A DNA stretch of 42,701 bases from Verrucomicrobiaceae bacterium (GTDB lineage Bacteria; Verrucomicrobiota; Verrucomicrobiia; Verrucomicrobiales; Verrucomicrobiaceae): the NCBI GenBank assembly GCA_027487315.1, contig JAIYDW010000099.1, positions 1-42,701 on the forward strand, given 5' to 3'. Made by a program: the position numbers and the translations under genes. Below the pieces are notes generated by a model, which worked only from the letters and a program-made list of their open reading frames with translations, had not been told where the DNA came from and searched no databases. Shown piece after piece: positions 17,031 through 24,877 of this stretch (position 1 is the stretch's first letter; every line of letters begins with the position of its first letter).

Positions 17031-17345
17031 TCAGTCTTTGGGCTTGGGCGTCTTGGTGGCGGCTTTTTTGGCCGGGGCAGCGACTTTCTTGGCGGCTGGG
17101 GCGGTCTTTTTGGCTGCGGGCGCGGCTTTTTTGGCTGGGGCGGCCTTTTTGGCGGCGGGTTTGGTTTCGGTGGCTGGCTGGCTGTTGATCCAGTCCATGA
17201 CGTGGAACCACTGTTCACTGCCATGGGGGCGGATGTGGTCGATTTCCTGGAGGAGACCGCGGCTGTAGAAGTTTTTCATTTCTTCGACACTGAAGGGGCC
17301 GAATTCGACGAAGGCTCTGCTGAGGTAGACGGGAGTGGTGTTCAT
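17031..17345 (-). CDS. Small GYF_2-like domain protein with histone H1-like Lys/Ala/Pro tail
   Basis: The 104-residue protein has two parts. Residues 1-55 (VYLSRAFVEFGPFSVEEMKNFYSRGLL, then HGSEQWFHVMDW) resemble a bacterial GYF_2 domain: GPFS near the start, a helix, and a conserved Trp near the end. Residues 62-104 are a repetitive basic tail of AAPAKK/PAAKK units, as in eukaryotic histone H1 and bacterial H1-like proteins (HctA, AlgP). The tail probably binds DNA or RNA, or another polyanion. No signal peptide or membrane segment is present. It lies between two plus-strand DUF1080 genes on its own transcript. Such tails vary in repeat number. Function unknown. Confidence 0.75.
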   Translation of the reverse strand: MNTTPVYLSRAFVEFGPFSVEEMKNFYSRGLLQEIDHIRPHGSEQWFHVMDWINSQPATETKPAAKKAAPAKKAAPAAKKTAPAAKKVAAPAKKAATKTPKPKD

Positions 17346-17453
17346 AGGCTAGGTGAGTGGGGCTAAGTGCTTCCAAAGCAGGTTTCTTGCCATCTTATGA
17401 AGGGGGTGAGGGAGGGACTTGACCCAGGGCGCTGGGAAGGGCAGGCTGGGGCG

Positions 17454-18110
17454 ATGAGAATGACCTTTTGTTTGATTTTGGCGGGCCTGCTGGTGGTGGG
17501 TGGACGTGGTATTGGAGCGGATGAGGTGTTGAAGGAGGTGGTTTTGTTTGATGGGAAGTCGTTGGATGACTGGGAGATGGTGGACATTGGGGCGAGCGGG
17601 TATGTGGAACTGGACGAGGATTTGGGGGAGATGCTGATCCGGCAAGGAGACAGTCTGAGCGGGGCGATTTACAAGAAGGCGAAGGCCTTGCCGATTGAGC
17701 GGTATGAGATCGCGCTGGAGGCGAAGCGGACGGCGGGGGTGGACTTTTTCTGCGGGTTGACGTTTCCGGTGGGGAACTTGGAGACGTGTGCGACGCTGGT
17801 TTTGGGGGGCTGGGGAGGCAGTGTGACGGGGATTTCGAGCATTGACGGGGACGATGCGTCGAACAACGCCACGGGGACTTATCAGCGGTATGAGGATGAC
17901 AAGTGGTATGCGGTGCGGTTGCGGGTGACGCCGGAGAATTTGAGTGCGTGGATTGATGGCAAGCAGGTGGTGGATATTGACATCGCGGGGCGGAAGGTGG
18001 GGCTGCGGGCGGGGCCGATGGAGAGCTATGTGCCGCTTTCTTTGACGACGTACAACACGGCGGCGTCGATTCGGAAGGTGGTATTCAAGCCGCTGGCGAA
18101 GGAAAAATAG
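17454..18110 (+). CDS. DUF1080-like secreted protein
   Basis: This 218-residue protein starts at 17454 or 17460, with signal peptide MTFCLILAGLLVVGGRG. VVLFDGKSLDDWEMVDIG matches the DUF1080 opening, and the rest (YEIALEAKRTAGVDFFCGLTFP, KWYAVRLRVTPENLSAWIDGK, VGLRAGPMESYVPLSLTTYNT) fits a concanavalin-like sandwich. It diverges from the neighbouring DUF1080 protein and lacks its internal motifs, so activity may differ. It probably acts in the periplasm in sugar breakdown. A terminator-like hairpin follows at 18162. The in-frame ATG at 17367 adds 29 non-signal residues and is rejected. Confidence 0.8.
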   Translation: MRMTFCLILAGLLVVGGRGIGADEVLKEVVLFDGKSLDDWEMVDIGASGYVELDEDLGEMLIRQGDSLSGAIYKKAKALPIERYEIALEAKRTAGVDFFCGLTFPVGNLETCATLVLGGWGGSVTGISSIDGDDASNNATGTYQRYEDDKWYAVRLRVTPENLSAWIDGKQVVDIDIAGRKVGLRAGPMESYVPLSLTTYNTAASIRKVVFKPLAKEK

Positions 18111-18161
18111 GAGGGGGTGGAGGTAGAGGTTGCACGGGGGCGGGATATTTGTACTTTGGCG

Positions 18162-18187
18162 ACCCGCGTCTGAGGCGGGTTTTGTTT
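18162..18187 (+). terminator. Intrinsic terminator after the DUF1080-like gene
   Basis: ACCCGC (18162-18167) pairs with GCGGGT (18175-18180), followed by TTTGTTTCG. It sits 52 bp after the DUF1080-like stop and 33 bp before the aminotransferase start, so it could also attenuate that gene. Confidence 0.65.
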
Positions 18188-18212
18188 CGTTTTCCTTTTT
18201 CTGCATTTTCTT

Positions 18213-19292
18213 ATGAGCCAACACATCAAACTTTTCATTCCTGGTCCCGTTGAAGTTTCTCCCGGGACATTCGAAGCCATGTCGCAGCCGATGATGGGGC
18301 ATCGGAGCAAGGGATTTCAGGATTTGTATGCGGAAATTCAGCCGCAGTTGCAGGCGTTGTTCGGGACGAAGGGACAGGTGTATTTGAGCACGTCGTCGGC
18401 GTGGGGGGTGATGGAGGGGGCGATTCGGAATTTGGTGACGAAGAAGGTGCTCAATTGCTGCTGCGGGGCGTTTTCAGACAAGTGGTATGATGTGGCGAAG
18501 CGTTGTGGCAAGCAGGCGGAGGCGTATCAGGTGGCGTGGGGTCAGCCGATTCTGGCGGAGGAGATCGACAAGCGCCTGGCGACAGGGGAGTTTGATGCGC
18601 TGACTTTGATTCACAATGAGACCTCGACAGGGGTGTTGAATCCGATCGTGGAGATTGCGGCTTTGAAGGCGAAGTATCCGGAGGTGATGTTCATTGTGGA
18701 TTCGGTGTCCGGGTTCACGACAGTGCCGATGAACTTTGATGAGTTGGGCATTGATGTGCTGCTGACGGGGAGTCAGAAGGCGTTTGCTTTGCCGCCGGGG
18801 TTGGCCCTGTTTACGGCGTCGGAAGCGGCTTATGCGCGGGCGGCGACGGTGCCGGATCGGGGTTACTATTTTGATTTCCTGGAGTTCCGTTCGAATGGCG
18901 AAAAGAGCATGACGCCAAGCACGCCATGCATTTCACTGATTTACGGGTTGCAGCATCAGTTGAAGGTGATTTTTGCGGAGGGATTGGAGAATCGCTTTGC
19001 GCGGCATGAACGTCTGAATGGGATGGTGCATGAGTGGGTGCGGCGGAACGGATTTGAGTTCTTTGCGCCTGAAGGTTATCGGTCGAAGTCGCTGACATGC
19101 GTGGCGAACAATCGCGAAATCGATGTGGCGAAGTTGAACTCGATCTTGAAGGCGGAGCATCGCCTGATCATCGATGGCGGATACGGGAAGCTGAAGGGCA
19201 AGACGTTCCGGATCTCGAACATGGGTGACGAGACGGATGCGACGATTGCGAGTTTGATCGCGTCTTTGGATGACGCGATGAGCAAGCTTTGA
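18213..19292 (+). CDS. Class V PLP aminotransferase (alanine-glyoxylate / serine-pyruvate type)
   Basis: This 359-residue cytosolic enzyme transfers amino groups with pyridoxal phosphate. FIPGPVEVSPGTFEAMSQPMMGHRS is the family opening, HNETSTGVLNP and VDSVSGFTT (Asp163) bind PLP, and GSQKAFALPPG carries the Schiff-base lysine, Lys189. This matches the alanine-glyoxylate or serine-pyruvate aminotransferase group, though phosphoserine-type activity cannot be excluded. The three consecutive Cys (NCCCGAF) are typical of no catalytic function I know. The ATG at 18213 begins directly at the conserved N-terminus. It follows a terminator-like hairpin, so its promoter would be very short or shared. 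Confidence 0.9.
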   Translation: MSQHIKLFIPGPVEVSPGTFEAMSQPMMGHRSKGFQDLYAEIQPQLQALFGTKGQVYLSTSSAWGVMEGAIRNLVTKKVLNCCCGAFSDKWYDVAKRCGKQAEAYQVAWGQPILAEEIDKRLATGEFDALTLIHNETSTGVLNPIVEIAALKAKYPEVMFIVDSVSGFTTVPMNFDELGIDVLLTGSQKAFALPPGLALFTASEAAYARAATVPDRGYYFDFLEFRSNGEKSMTPSTPCISLIYGLQHQLKVIFAEGLENRFARHERLNGMVHEWVRRNGFEFFAPEGYRSKSLTCVANNREIDVAKLNSILKAEHRLIIDGGYGKLKGKTFRISNMGDETDATIASLIASLDDAMSKL

Positions 19293-19390
19293 GTTGGCGG
19301 TGGGGCGGAGAATGTCAGCATCCGAGGTGCCTGGACAAACTAGTTGGTCGGATTGTTTTTTTGCGGATGCGTTTTGAGGTGCGCTGTGTT

Positions 19391-20665
19391 ATGACCGCGC
19401 CCATGCGTGTGATTGGATCTTTTTGTTTGGCGCTGGCGGTGGGGCTGTTCTCTGCGTGCAAGACGCCGCCGGGGTCTGGGACGACAGCTTACATGGAGAG
19501 TGCGACCTCGGGTGGGGCGCAGGATTTTTATCCGGCGGATGCGGGTTGGGGTGATGCGACGGTGAGGCGGGCGGAGGCGGCGGAAGAGGGGGCGACGTTG
19601 TTCACTGATCAGGCGAGTTGGAATTTGCCGGGGGCGAATGTGTCATTGAATGATGCCGCGCGGATGCTGGCGGGGATGGGGCCGGCGCGGGCGGCGGATG
19701 GTTTTGCGGATGTCCGGCGGACGGAAGCGTGGAGGCGACATCAGCGGGAGATGGACAAGATGTGGTCGGACTATGAGGGGCGGCACGAGCGGCCGATCCG
19801 GCAATGGGCGGCACAGGAGATGCCGGATTTGGTGCGGGCGCAGACGTTGTTTTATCCGTTCAGCGGGCCGGACTTTTTGTTTGCACAGGCGTTCTTTCCG
19901 AAGGCGGAGACGATGGTGATGTGCGGATTGGAACCGGCGGAGGGGTTGCCGATGATGAATCAACTTTCACCGAATGAGGTCAGCGCGGGGTTGGCGACTT
20001 TGCGGACGGCGATCAGCAGTGTGATTCAGTTTAGTTTCTTCATCACGAAGGACATGCGGAATGATTTGGTGTCGTCGCGGTTTCGGGGGGTGCTGCCGAT
20101 CATGATGGTGTTCATGGCTCGGTCGGGACATGAGGTGGAGAGCGTGGATGCGATCCGGATTTCGGGGGATGGCAATCCAGTGATCACGCCGGTGGAGGTG
20201 GGCGGGGCACCGGGGTTGATGATTCGCTGTCGGTCACCACGGGGTGGGCTGGTGCGGGTGTTTTATGTGAAGCAGAATCTGGCAGACGACAGTCTGAATC
20301 CGGGGAGTCCGTTTCTGGCGTTTGTGCGGCAGGTGGCGCCTGGGGTGGCGTTTACCAAGAGCGCGTCTTATTTGATGCATGAGAGCTATTTTTCGACCAT
20401 TCGGAACTACCTGATGAATGAGCGGTCGGCACTGGTGCAGGATCCGTCCGGGGTGCCGTATCGGAACATTGATCTGAACAGCTGGGATTTGAGGTTGTAT
20501 GGGAACTACCAGCGGACATTGCCCTTGTTTGGGGATGGGGCGCAGCAACCGGATTTGGCGCAGGCGTATGCGGAGCGGCGGCACGGGGCGAGGGCGCTGC
20601 CATTTGGGATTGGGTATTTGTATGAACCTGAGGCGACTTGTTTGATGGTGGGTCGGAGGCGGTAG
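19391..20665 (+). CDS. Putative lipoprotein of unknown function
   Basis: I do not recognise this 424-residue protein. MTAPMRVIGSFCLALAVGLFSAC looks like a lipoprotein signal peptide with the lipid-acceptor Cys at 23, although Phe at the -3 position is unusual. The mature part has DAARMLAGMGPA, FYPFSGPDFLFAQAFFP, a mixed helical region, and SYFSTIRNYLMNERSALVQDPSGVPYRNID. The body shows no catalytic motif I can name. ATG at 19391 or 19403 both keep the signal; 19289 does not. It is 98 bp after the aminotransferase. Its stop directly abuts the convergent sulfatase stop (TAG at 20663-20665, TTA at 20666-20668), so no terminator can sit between them. Confidence 0.75.
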   Translation: MTAPMRVIGSFCLALAVGLFSACKTPPGSGTTAYMESATSGGAQDFYPADAGWGDATVRRAEAAEEGATLFTDQASWNLPGANVSLNDAARMLAGMGPARAADGFADVRRTEAWRRHQREMDKMWSDYEGRHERPIRQWAAQEMPDLVRAQTLFYPFSGPDFLFAQAFFPKAETMVMCGLEPAEGLPMMNQLSPNEVSAGLATLRTAISSVIQFSFFITKDMRNDLVSSRFRGVLPIMMVFMARSGHEVESVDAIRISGDGNPVITPVEVGGAPGLMIRCRSPRGGLVRVFYVKQNLADDSLNPGSPFLAFVRQVAPGVAFTKSASYLMHESYFSTIRNYLMNERSALVQDPSGVPYRNIDLNSWDLRLYGNYQRTLPLFGDGAQQPDLAQAYAERRHGARALPFGIGYLYEPEATCLMVGRRR

Positions 20666-22300
20666 TTACTCGGTTTTTTTGGGGCGGGCTTTGCCTTTGG
20701 GTTTTGGCTTGGGGGTGGGCATGTCTTGGAGGGCGGTTTTGCGGAAGCGATCTGCCATGTTTTGCCAGTGGGACGCCATTTCTTTGACCCGGGCAGGTTC
20801 GGTGGCGGCGAGGTCGTTTTGCTCAGCGCGGTCGGTCTTGAGGTTGTAGAGGGACCAGGATTTGGTTTGGTTGTCGGCGACGATTTTCCAGTCGCCCTGG
20901 CGGAAGGCGCGGTTGTTTTCGTGGAAGAACCAGAGGGCGTCGTGGATGGTGTTGGAACTGGAGTTGAAGGCGGGGATGAGGCTGCTGCCGGGGAGAGCGG
21001 GGGCTCCGGGGAGGGCTGAGGCGGGGGCATCGGCGATTTGCAGGACGGTGGGGAGGATGTCGATGACGTGAGCGGGGGTGTGGCGGAAGGCATTTTTTTC
21101 CGGGATGCCGGCAGGCCAGTGAGCGATGAAGGGGGTGCTGATGCCGCCTTCGTGGACCCAGGTTTTGTGACGGCGGAAGGGGGTGTTGGCGGCACTGGAG
21201 AAACCGGGGCCGAGGCAGAGGTAGGAGGCAGCGGAGCCCATGGGAGCGGCGGGGTCGTGACCGTCATCGCGAACCATGATTTCGGCGCTGGCGCCGTTGT
21301 CAGAGAGGAAAAGGATGAGGGTGTTTTCGAAGGTGCTGGAGGCCTTGAGGTGGGCGATGACGCGGCCGATTTCCTGGTCCATGCGGTCGATCATGGCGGC
21401 GTGGATGGCCATTTTGGTGGCCTGGAAGCGTTGTTGTTCGGGGGTGAGTTTTTCCCAGGGGAGGGGGTGATTGATTTCGCCGGGGCCTAAGAGGGCGAGG
21501 TCGTCCGGGAAGTCGTAGGGAGGGCCGACTTTGGGTTCGAGGGGGGAGAGGGCGGCGGGTTGCAGGCCGAGTTTCTTTTGGCGTTGATGACGTTGGGTGC
21601 GGAGTTTGTCCCAGCCGTCGAGGTAGAGGTCGCGGTATTTGGCGATGTCCTGGGGAAGGGCTTGGAGGGGGAAGTGGGGGGCGGCGTAAGCGAGGTAGGC
21701 GAAGAACGGGGCGTTTTGATGATGAGAGACGTGGTCGGTGAGGTAGTTCAGGAGATGATCGGTGACGGCGATGGTGCTGTAGAAACCGGAGTCTTTTTCG
21801 ATGGGAGGGAGGGGTTGATCGTCTTCGAAGAGGGATTTGGGGTTGAAGAAGCGGCCTTGGTCTTTGATGTGGAACGAGCGGTCAAAACCGGAAGCGATGA
21901 CGTCGCCATCGACATGCCATTTGCCGGCCTGGTAGGAGCGGTAGCCGAGGGGTTTGAGTCGAGCAGGGATGAGGGTGGCCCAGGAAGAACGGGTGCCCTG
22001 GCCACCGAAGCCTTTGGGGTCGACGCCGGGGATGGTGTCGCGGCGGATTTGTTGAGGGTAGTAGCCGCTGAGGAGGGCGCTTCGGGTGGGCCAGCAGCGG
22101 GTGGTATTGTAGAACTGAGTGAAGCGGAGGCCGCCGGCGGCCAGGGCGTCGAGGTTAGGAGTTTGGATTTCACTGCCGTAGCAGCCGAGGTCGGACCAGC
22201 CGAGGTCGTCAGCGATGATGACGAGAATGTTGGGTGGTTGCTTGGCGGTGAGCGTTGCTGGGAGGAAGGCGAGAGTGAGAAGGAAGGCGAGATGGCGCAT
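20666..22300 (-). CDS. Secreted arylsulfatase-like sulfatase (C-x-P-T-R type)
   Basis: This 544-residue protein from the ATG at 22300 starts with a signal peptide (MRHLAFLLTLAFLPATLTA). NILVIIADDLGWSDLGCYG binds the metal and CWPTR at residues 69-73 provides Cys69 for conversion to formylglycine. KWHVDG is close to the usual G-K-W-H motif, and FLSDNGASAEIM gives the later metal site. It resembles arylsulfatase A-type enzymes of PVC bacteria. A lysine/proline-rich tail (PTPKPKPKGKARPKK) ends the protein. It is not next to the sigma-linked sulfatases and its start lies just beyond a terminator, so it has its own promoter. Substrate unknown. Confidence 0.92.
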   Translation of the reverse strand: MRHLAFLLTLAFLPATLTAKQPPNILVIIADDLGWSDLGCYGSEIQTPNLDALAAGGLRFTQFYNTTRCWPTRSALLSGYYPQQIRRDTIPGVDPKGFGGQGTRSSWATLIPARLKPLGYRSYQAGKWHVDGDVIASGFDRSFHIKDQGRFFNPKSLFEDDQPLPPIEKDSGFYSTIAVTDHLLNYLTDHVSHHQNAPFFAYLAYAAPHFPLQALPQDIAKYRDLYLDGWDKLRTQRHQRQKKLGLQPAALSPLEPKVGPPYDFPDDLALLGPGEINHPLPWEKLTPEQQRFQATKMAIHAAMIDRMDQEIGRVIAHLKASSTFENTLILFLSDNGASAEIMVRDDGHDPAAPMGSAASYLCLGPGFSSAANTPFRRHKTWVHEGGISTPFIAHWPAGIPEKNAFRHTPAHVIDILPTVLQIADAPASALPGAPALPGSSLIPAFNSSSNTIHDALWFFHENNRAFRQGDWKIVADNQTKSWSLYNLKTDRAEQNDLAATEPARVKEMASHWQNMADRFRKTALQDMPTPKPKPKGKARPKKTE

Positions 22301-22305
22301 AGTGG

Positions 22306-22351
22306 TAAAAGAAAAACCCCGGGCTGGTTCGAGTGAACGCAGCACCGGGGT
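22306..22351 (-). terminator. Intrinsic terminator of the alpha/beta-hydrolase gene
   Basis: On the minus strand ACCCCGG (22351-22345) pairs with CCGGGGT (22322-22316), extended inside by GCTG/CAGC, and is followed by TTTTTCTTTTACC. It lies 31 bp after the hydrolase stop and before the sulfatase start. Confidence 0.75.
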
Positions 22352-22381
22352 GATAACGGTTTTTGGGGCTCTGTCTTGCGC

Positions 22382-23185
22382 TTAGTGAGCCAGGAGCCAC
22401 TCGGTGGTGCGGGGGTTGAAGTCGTCCATTTTTTCCCAGTGGAAGGCGTGGCCGGCGTCGTCGTAGAGATGGAGGTCGGCGCCGGGGATGGCGGCGGCGA
22501 CTTCTTCACTCATCCACTTGGGGGTGAAGGCGTCGTTTTTGCCACCGATGACGAGGGTGGGGCACTTGACGTTTTTGAGTTCGGAGAGGGTGTTGTGGGT
22601 GATGGCGGCGGCGGCTTGGGCTTCCATCGCGTGCACAGGCTGGGGAGCGGCGTTGGTGGCGGCGTCTTTGAGGCCCTGCTGCATGTTGTTCCAGCAGTCG
22701 TCATTATCGAACCAAGGTTTGGTGAAGATGAGCATTTGGACGTAGTGCATGAAGTCCTCCGGGCGCATGGTGGCTTTGCACTTCATCAGGTGCTGCCAGG
22801 TGTAGAGGCCGAAGCGGTCCTGGCGTGCCCAGGTGCACATGAGGATCATGCTTTTCACCTTATCGGGGTGGCGAAGGGCGAGTTGCTGGGCGATAACGGA
22901 GCCGAGAGAGCAGCCGACGACGCGGGCTTGTTTGATGCCGAGTTGATCCATGAGGCCGGCGTAGTCGTCAGCCATCATGGCGGAGGTGTAGGGGCCTTCG
23001 GGTTTGTCGGTGAGGCCGACGCCGCGGTTGTCGCCGAGGATGCAGCGGAAGTGCTTTTCCCAGGCTTGGGCATGGGCGTCCCAGACGCCGCCGGGGGCGG
23101 TGACGCCCATGATGCAGATGACGGGGTCGCCGCTGCCGCGTTCGTCATAGTACATTTGGATTCCGTTGGTCGAGATGTGAGGCAT
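22382..23185 (-). CDS. Alpha/beta-hydrolase fold enzyme
   Basis: The 267-residue protein has the alpha/beta-hydrolase order: IMGVTAPGGVWDAH (oxyanion-side loop), GDNRGVGLTDKPEG, GCSLGS at residues 91-96 with nucleophile Ser93, GGKNDAFTP (Asp) and AGHAFHWEK (His). It resembles 3-oxoadipate enol-lactonase, RutD and epoxide-hydrolase relatives, but the substrate is not predictable. No signal peptide, so cytosolic. Trp and Met are frequent in the cap region (WQHLMKCKATMRPEDFMHYV). It is 49 bp downstream of the tail-anchored protein and ends with its own terminator. Confidence 0.9.
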   Translation of the reverse strand: MPHISTNGIQMYYDERGSGDPVICIMGVTAPGGVWDAHAQAWEKHFRCILGDNRGVGLTDKPEGPYTSAMMADDYAGLMDQLGIKQARVVGCSLGSVIAQQLALRHPDKVKSMILMCTWARQDRFGLYTWQHLMKCKATMRPEDFMHYVQMLIFTKPWFDNDDCWNNMQQGLKDAATNAAPQPVHAMEAQAAAAITHNTLSELKNVKCPTLVIGGKNDAFTPKWMSEEVAAAIPGADLHLYDDAGHAFHWEKMDDFNPRTTEWLLAH

Positions 23186-23234
23186 GGCTTAGCGAATGGA
23201 GTGGGTGGGTGAAGGTGTGGCGAATGGATGAAGA

Positions 23235-24698
23235 TTACTCTTCGTCGGCTGCGGCCTTGGTTTTTTTCTTTTGCAGCATCATGACGGTGATGAGGACCGC
23301 GAGAAGGGCGCCACCGCCGATGGCGATGCCAACCGGGAAGCCGCCTTCTTCCTCGACCACTGGGCTAGGGGAAGGGGAAGGTTTGGGGGCGGGTGGGGGT
23401 GTGGTTGGAGCTTTTGGGGCGGGTGCGGCGCCGATGGGTGCGGAGGGGTCGGTGGTTTCTGGAGCGGCGGGTTTGGCACCGGCTTCAGCTTCAGCGAGGG
23501 CTTTGGCGACACGATCATCTTTGATGGGGGCGGTGCCACCACCGACAGCGGCGGTGCTGGCGTTGAAGGCGCGTTGGGCGTTTTTCTTGCGCTGGATTTC
23601 GTTCTTCAGGGTGACGACTTGACCACGGAGATCGGCGAAGATTTTGGAGTAGTCACGATTGTTGGAGCCAGCGGCTTTGACGGCGCTATCGAGTGCGGCT
23701 TCGGATTCGACGGCATTTTCGTCTGCCAGGTAGCGGAAGACGGCGACGAGGAGTTCATTTTGTTTGGCGAGGGCTTCGATATCGACGGCTTGGAGTTTGG
23801 CCCGTTCGGTGATGAGAGCTTTGTGGGCTTCGGTCATGCTGGCCATATCGAATTTGTATGGGATGAGCCAGCGAATGCGGGAGCGTTTTTCGGCGTCGTA
23901 TTGGGCCTTCCAGGTGTCGGTGGCCTGTTTGAGGGCGTTTTTGGTGCGGGTGAGGTCGGGTTCGACAAGGCGGCCGAGGCTATCGGTTTGGGCTTTGAGG
24001 ATGACGGGTTGTTCGCGGATCATTTTGAGAAGAACGGCTTCGTAGTTCTTCATGATCTCGAGGACTTCGGGGATCAGGGTGGGGTAGTGGGTGGAGGCGA
24101 AGAAGCCGTTGGTGGGGTCGATGAAACGGTCATAAACCCTCAGGGCGGCGACCCAGTCCTCCCATTTTTGGGAGGCGGCGGTGATCTTGATTTCGTTGCG
24201 GAGGCGGTAGGCGCGGATGTTGTAGTCGTCGCGTTTGACTTCTTCGGGGCTGAGCCATTTGCCATCGACCTTGAGTTGGCCGGAGACGACTTTTTCTTTT
24301 TCAGCCTGGAGGTCTTTGATGATTTGCTCGACCTGAGTGGCTTCGGGTGTGCCGGCGTATTGATTGGTGAAGGGGCGGAGGCGGTCCTGGATGAGGCGCT
24401 CGTATTCGTCAGCACCCATCATGTCTTTGGTGGGGACGAGTTCGGCGAGTTTTTGGTTTTTGAGGGCGAGTTCGGACGGGCGTTGGCGGATGATTTCGAC
24501 GATGTCAGCGCGGGGGAAGTCTTTTTCGTCGGGGATTTTGGGGGTGAGTTGGTAGCGAAGGCGGACGCTGGTGGCGCTTTCGTTGAGGATGGTACCCTCT
24601 TTGCGGTCGCCATTTTTGAAGACGATGATGTCGGCGCGGAGTGCGGAGGTGGCAGACAAGAGCGCCAGGGTGGCGAGGCTGAGGCGGCGAAGAAGCAT
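23235..24698 (-). CDS. Membrane-anchored periplasmic protein of unknown function
   Basis: This 487-residue protein has a signal peptide (MLLRRLSLATLALLSATSALRA) then DIIVFKNGDRKEGTIL, a beta-strand pattern seen at the N-terminus of many verrucomicrobial surface proteins. The middle 300 residues are helical and charged. About 60 residues rich in proline (APKAPTTPPPAPKPSPSPSP) lead to one membrane helix (GFPVGIAIGGGALLAVLITV) and a basic cytoplasmic tail. So most of the protein is periplasmic, tethered at the C-terminus. I do not recognise a catalytic site. It is preceded by a palindromic repeat and by tatC on the same strand. Confidence 0.75.
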   Translation of the reverse strand: MLLRRLSLATLALLSATSALRADIIVFKNGDRKEGTILNESATSVRLRYQLTPKIPDEKDFPRADIVEIIRQRPSELALKNQKLAELVPTKDMMGADEYERLIQDRLRPFTNQYAGTPEATQVEQIIKDLQAEKEKVVSGQLKVDGKWLSPEEVKRDDYNIRAYRLRNEIKITAASQKWEDWVAALRVYDRFIDPTNGFFASTHYPTLIPEVLEIMKNYEAVLLKMIREQPVILKAQTDSLGRLVEPDLTRTKNALKQATDTWKAQYDAEKRSRIRWLIPYKFDMASMTEAHKALITERAKLQAVDIEALAKQNELLVAVFRYLADENAVESEAALDSAVKAAGSNNRDYSKIFADLRGQVVTLKNEIQRKKNAQRAFNASTAAVGGGTAPIKDDRVAKALAEAEAGAKPAAPETTDPSAPIGAAPAPKAPTTPPPAPKPSPSPSPVVEEEGGFPVGIAIGGGALLAVLITVMMLQKKKTKAAADEE

Positions 24699-24849
24699 GG
24701 CGATGATGAGGGGGTTAGGATAGGAGTGCGCGGCGGCAGGAAAGCCGTCGGGAAGGAATTGTTAGCGATTTTCGAATCGGGAGTAAAGCGCGAAGCTGTT
24801 CCGATGAGGATTTTTTGAGTGGAGGATCGCTTTTGGGAGGTGATGAGGG

Positions 24850-24870
24850 GTGCAAGCCAGTAGCTTGCAC
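24850..24870. repeat. Palindromic repeat between tatC and its downstream neighbour
   Basis: GTGCAAGC (24850-24857) and GCTTGCAC (24863-24870) flank the loop CAGTA. It lies 8 bp after the tatC stop and has no T-tract. It looks like a dispersed REP-like palindrome and could stabilise the tatC mRNA end. The rest of 24699-24877 shows no feature I recognise. Confidence 0.5.
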
Positions 24871-24877
24871 GAACAGG

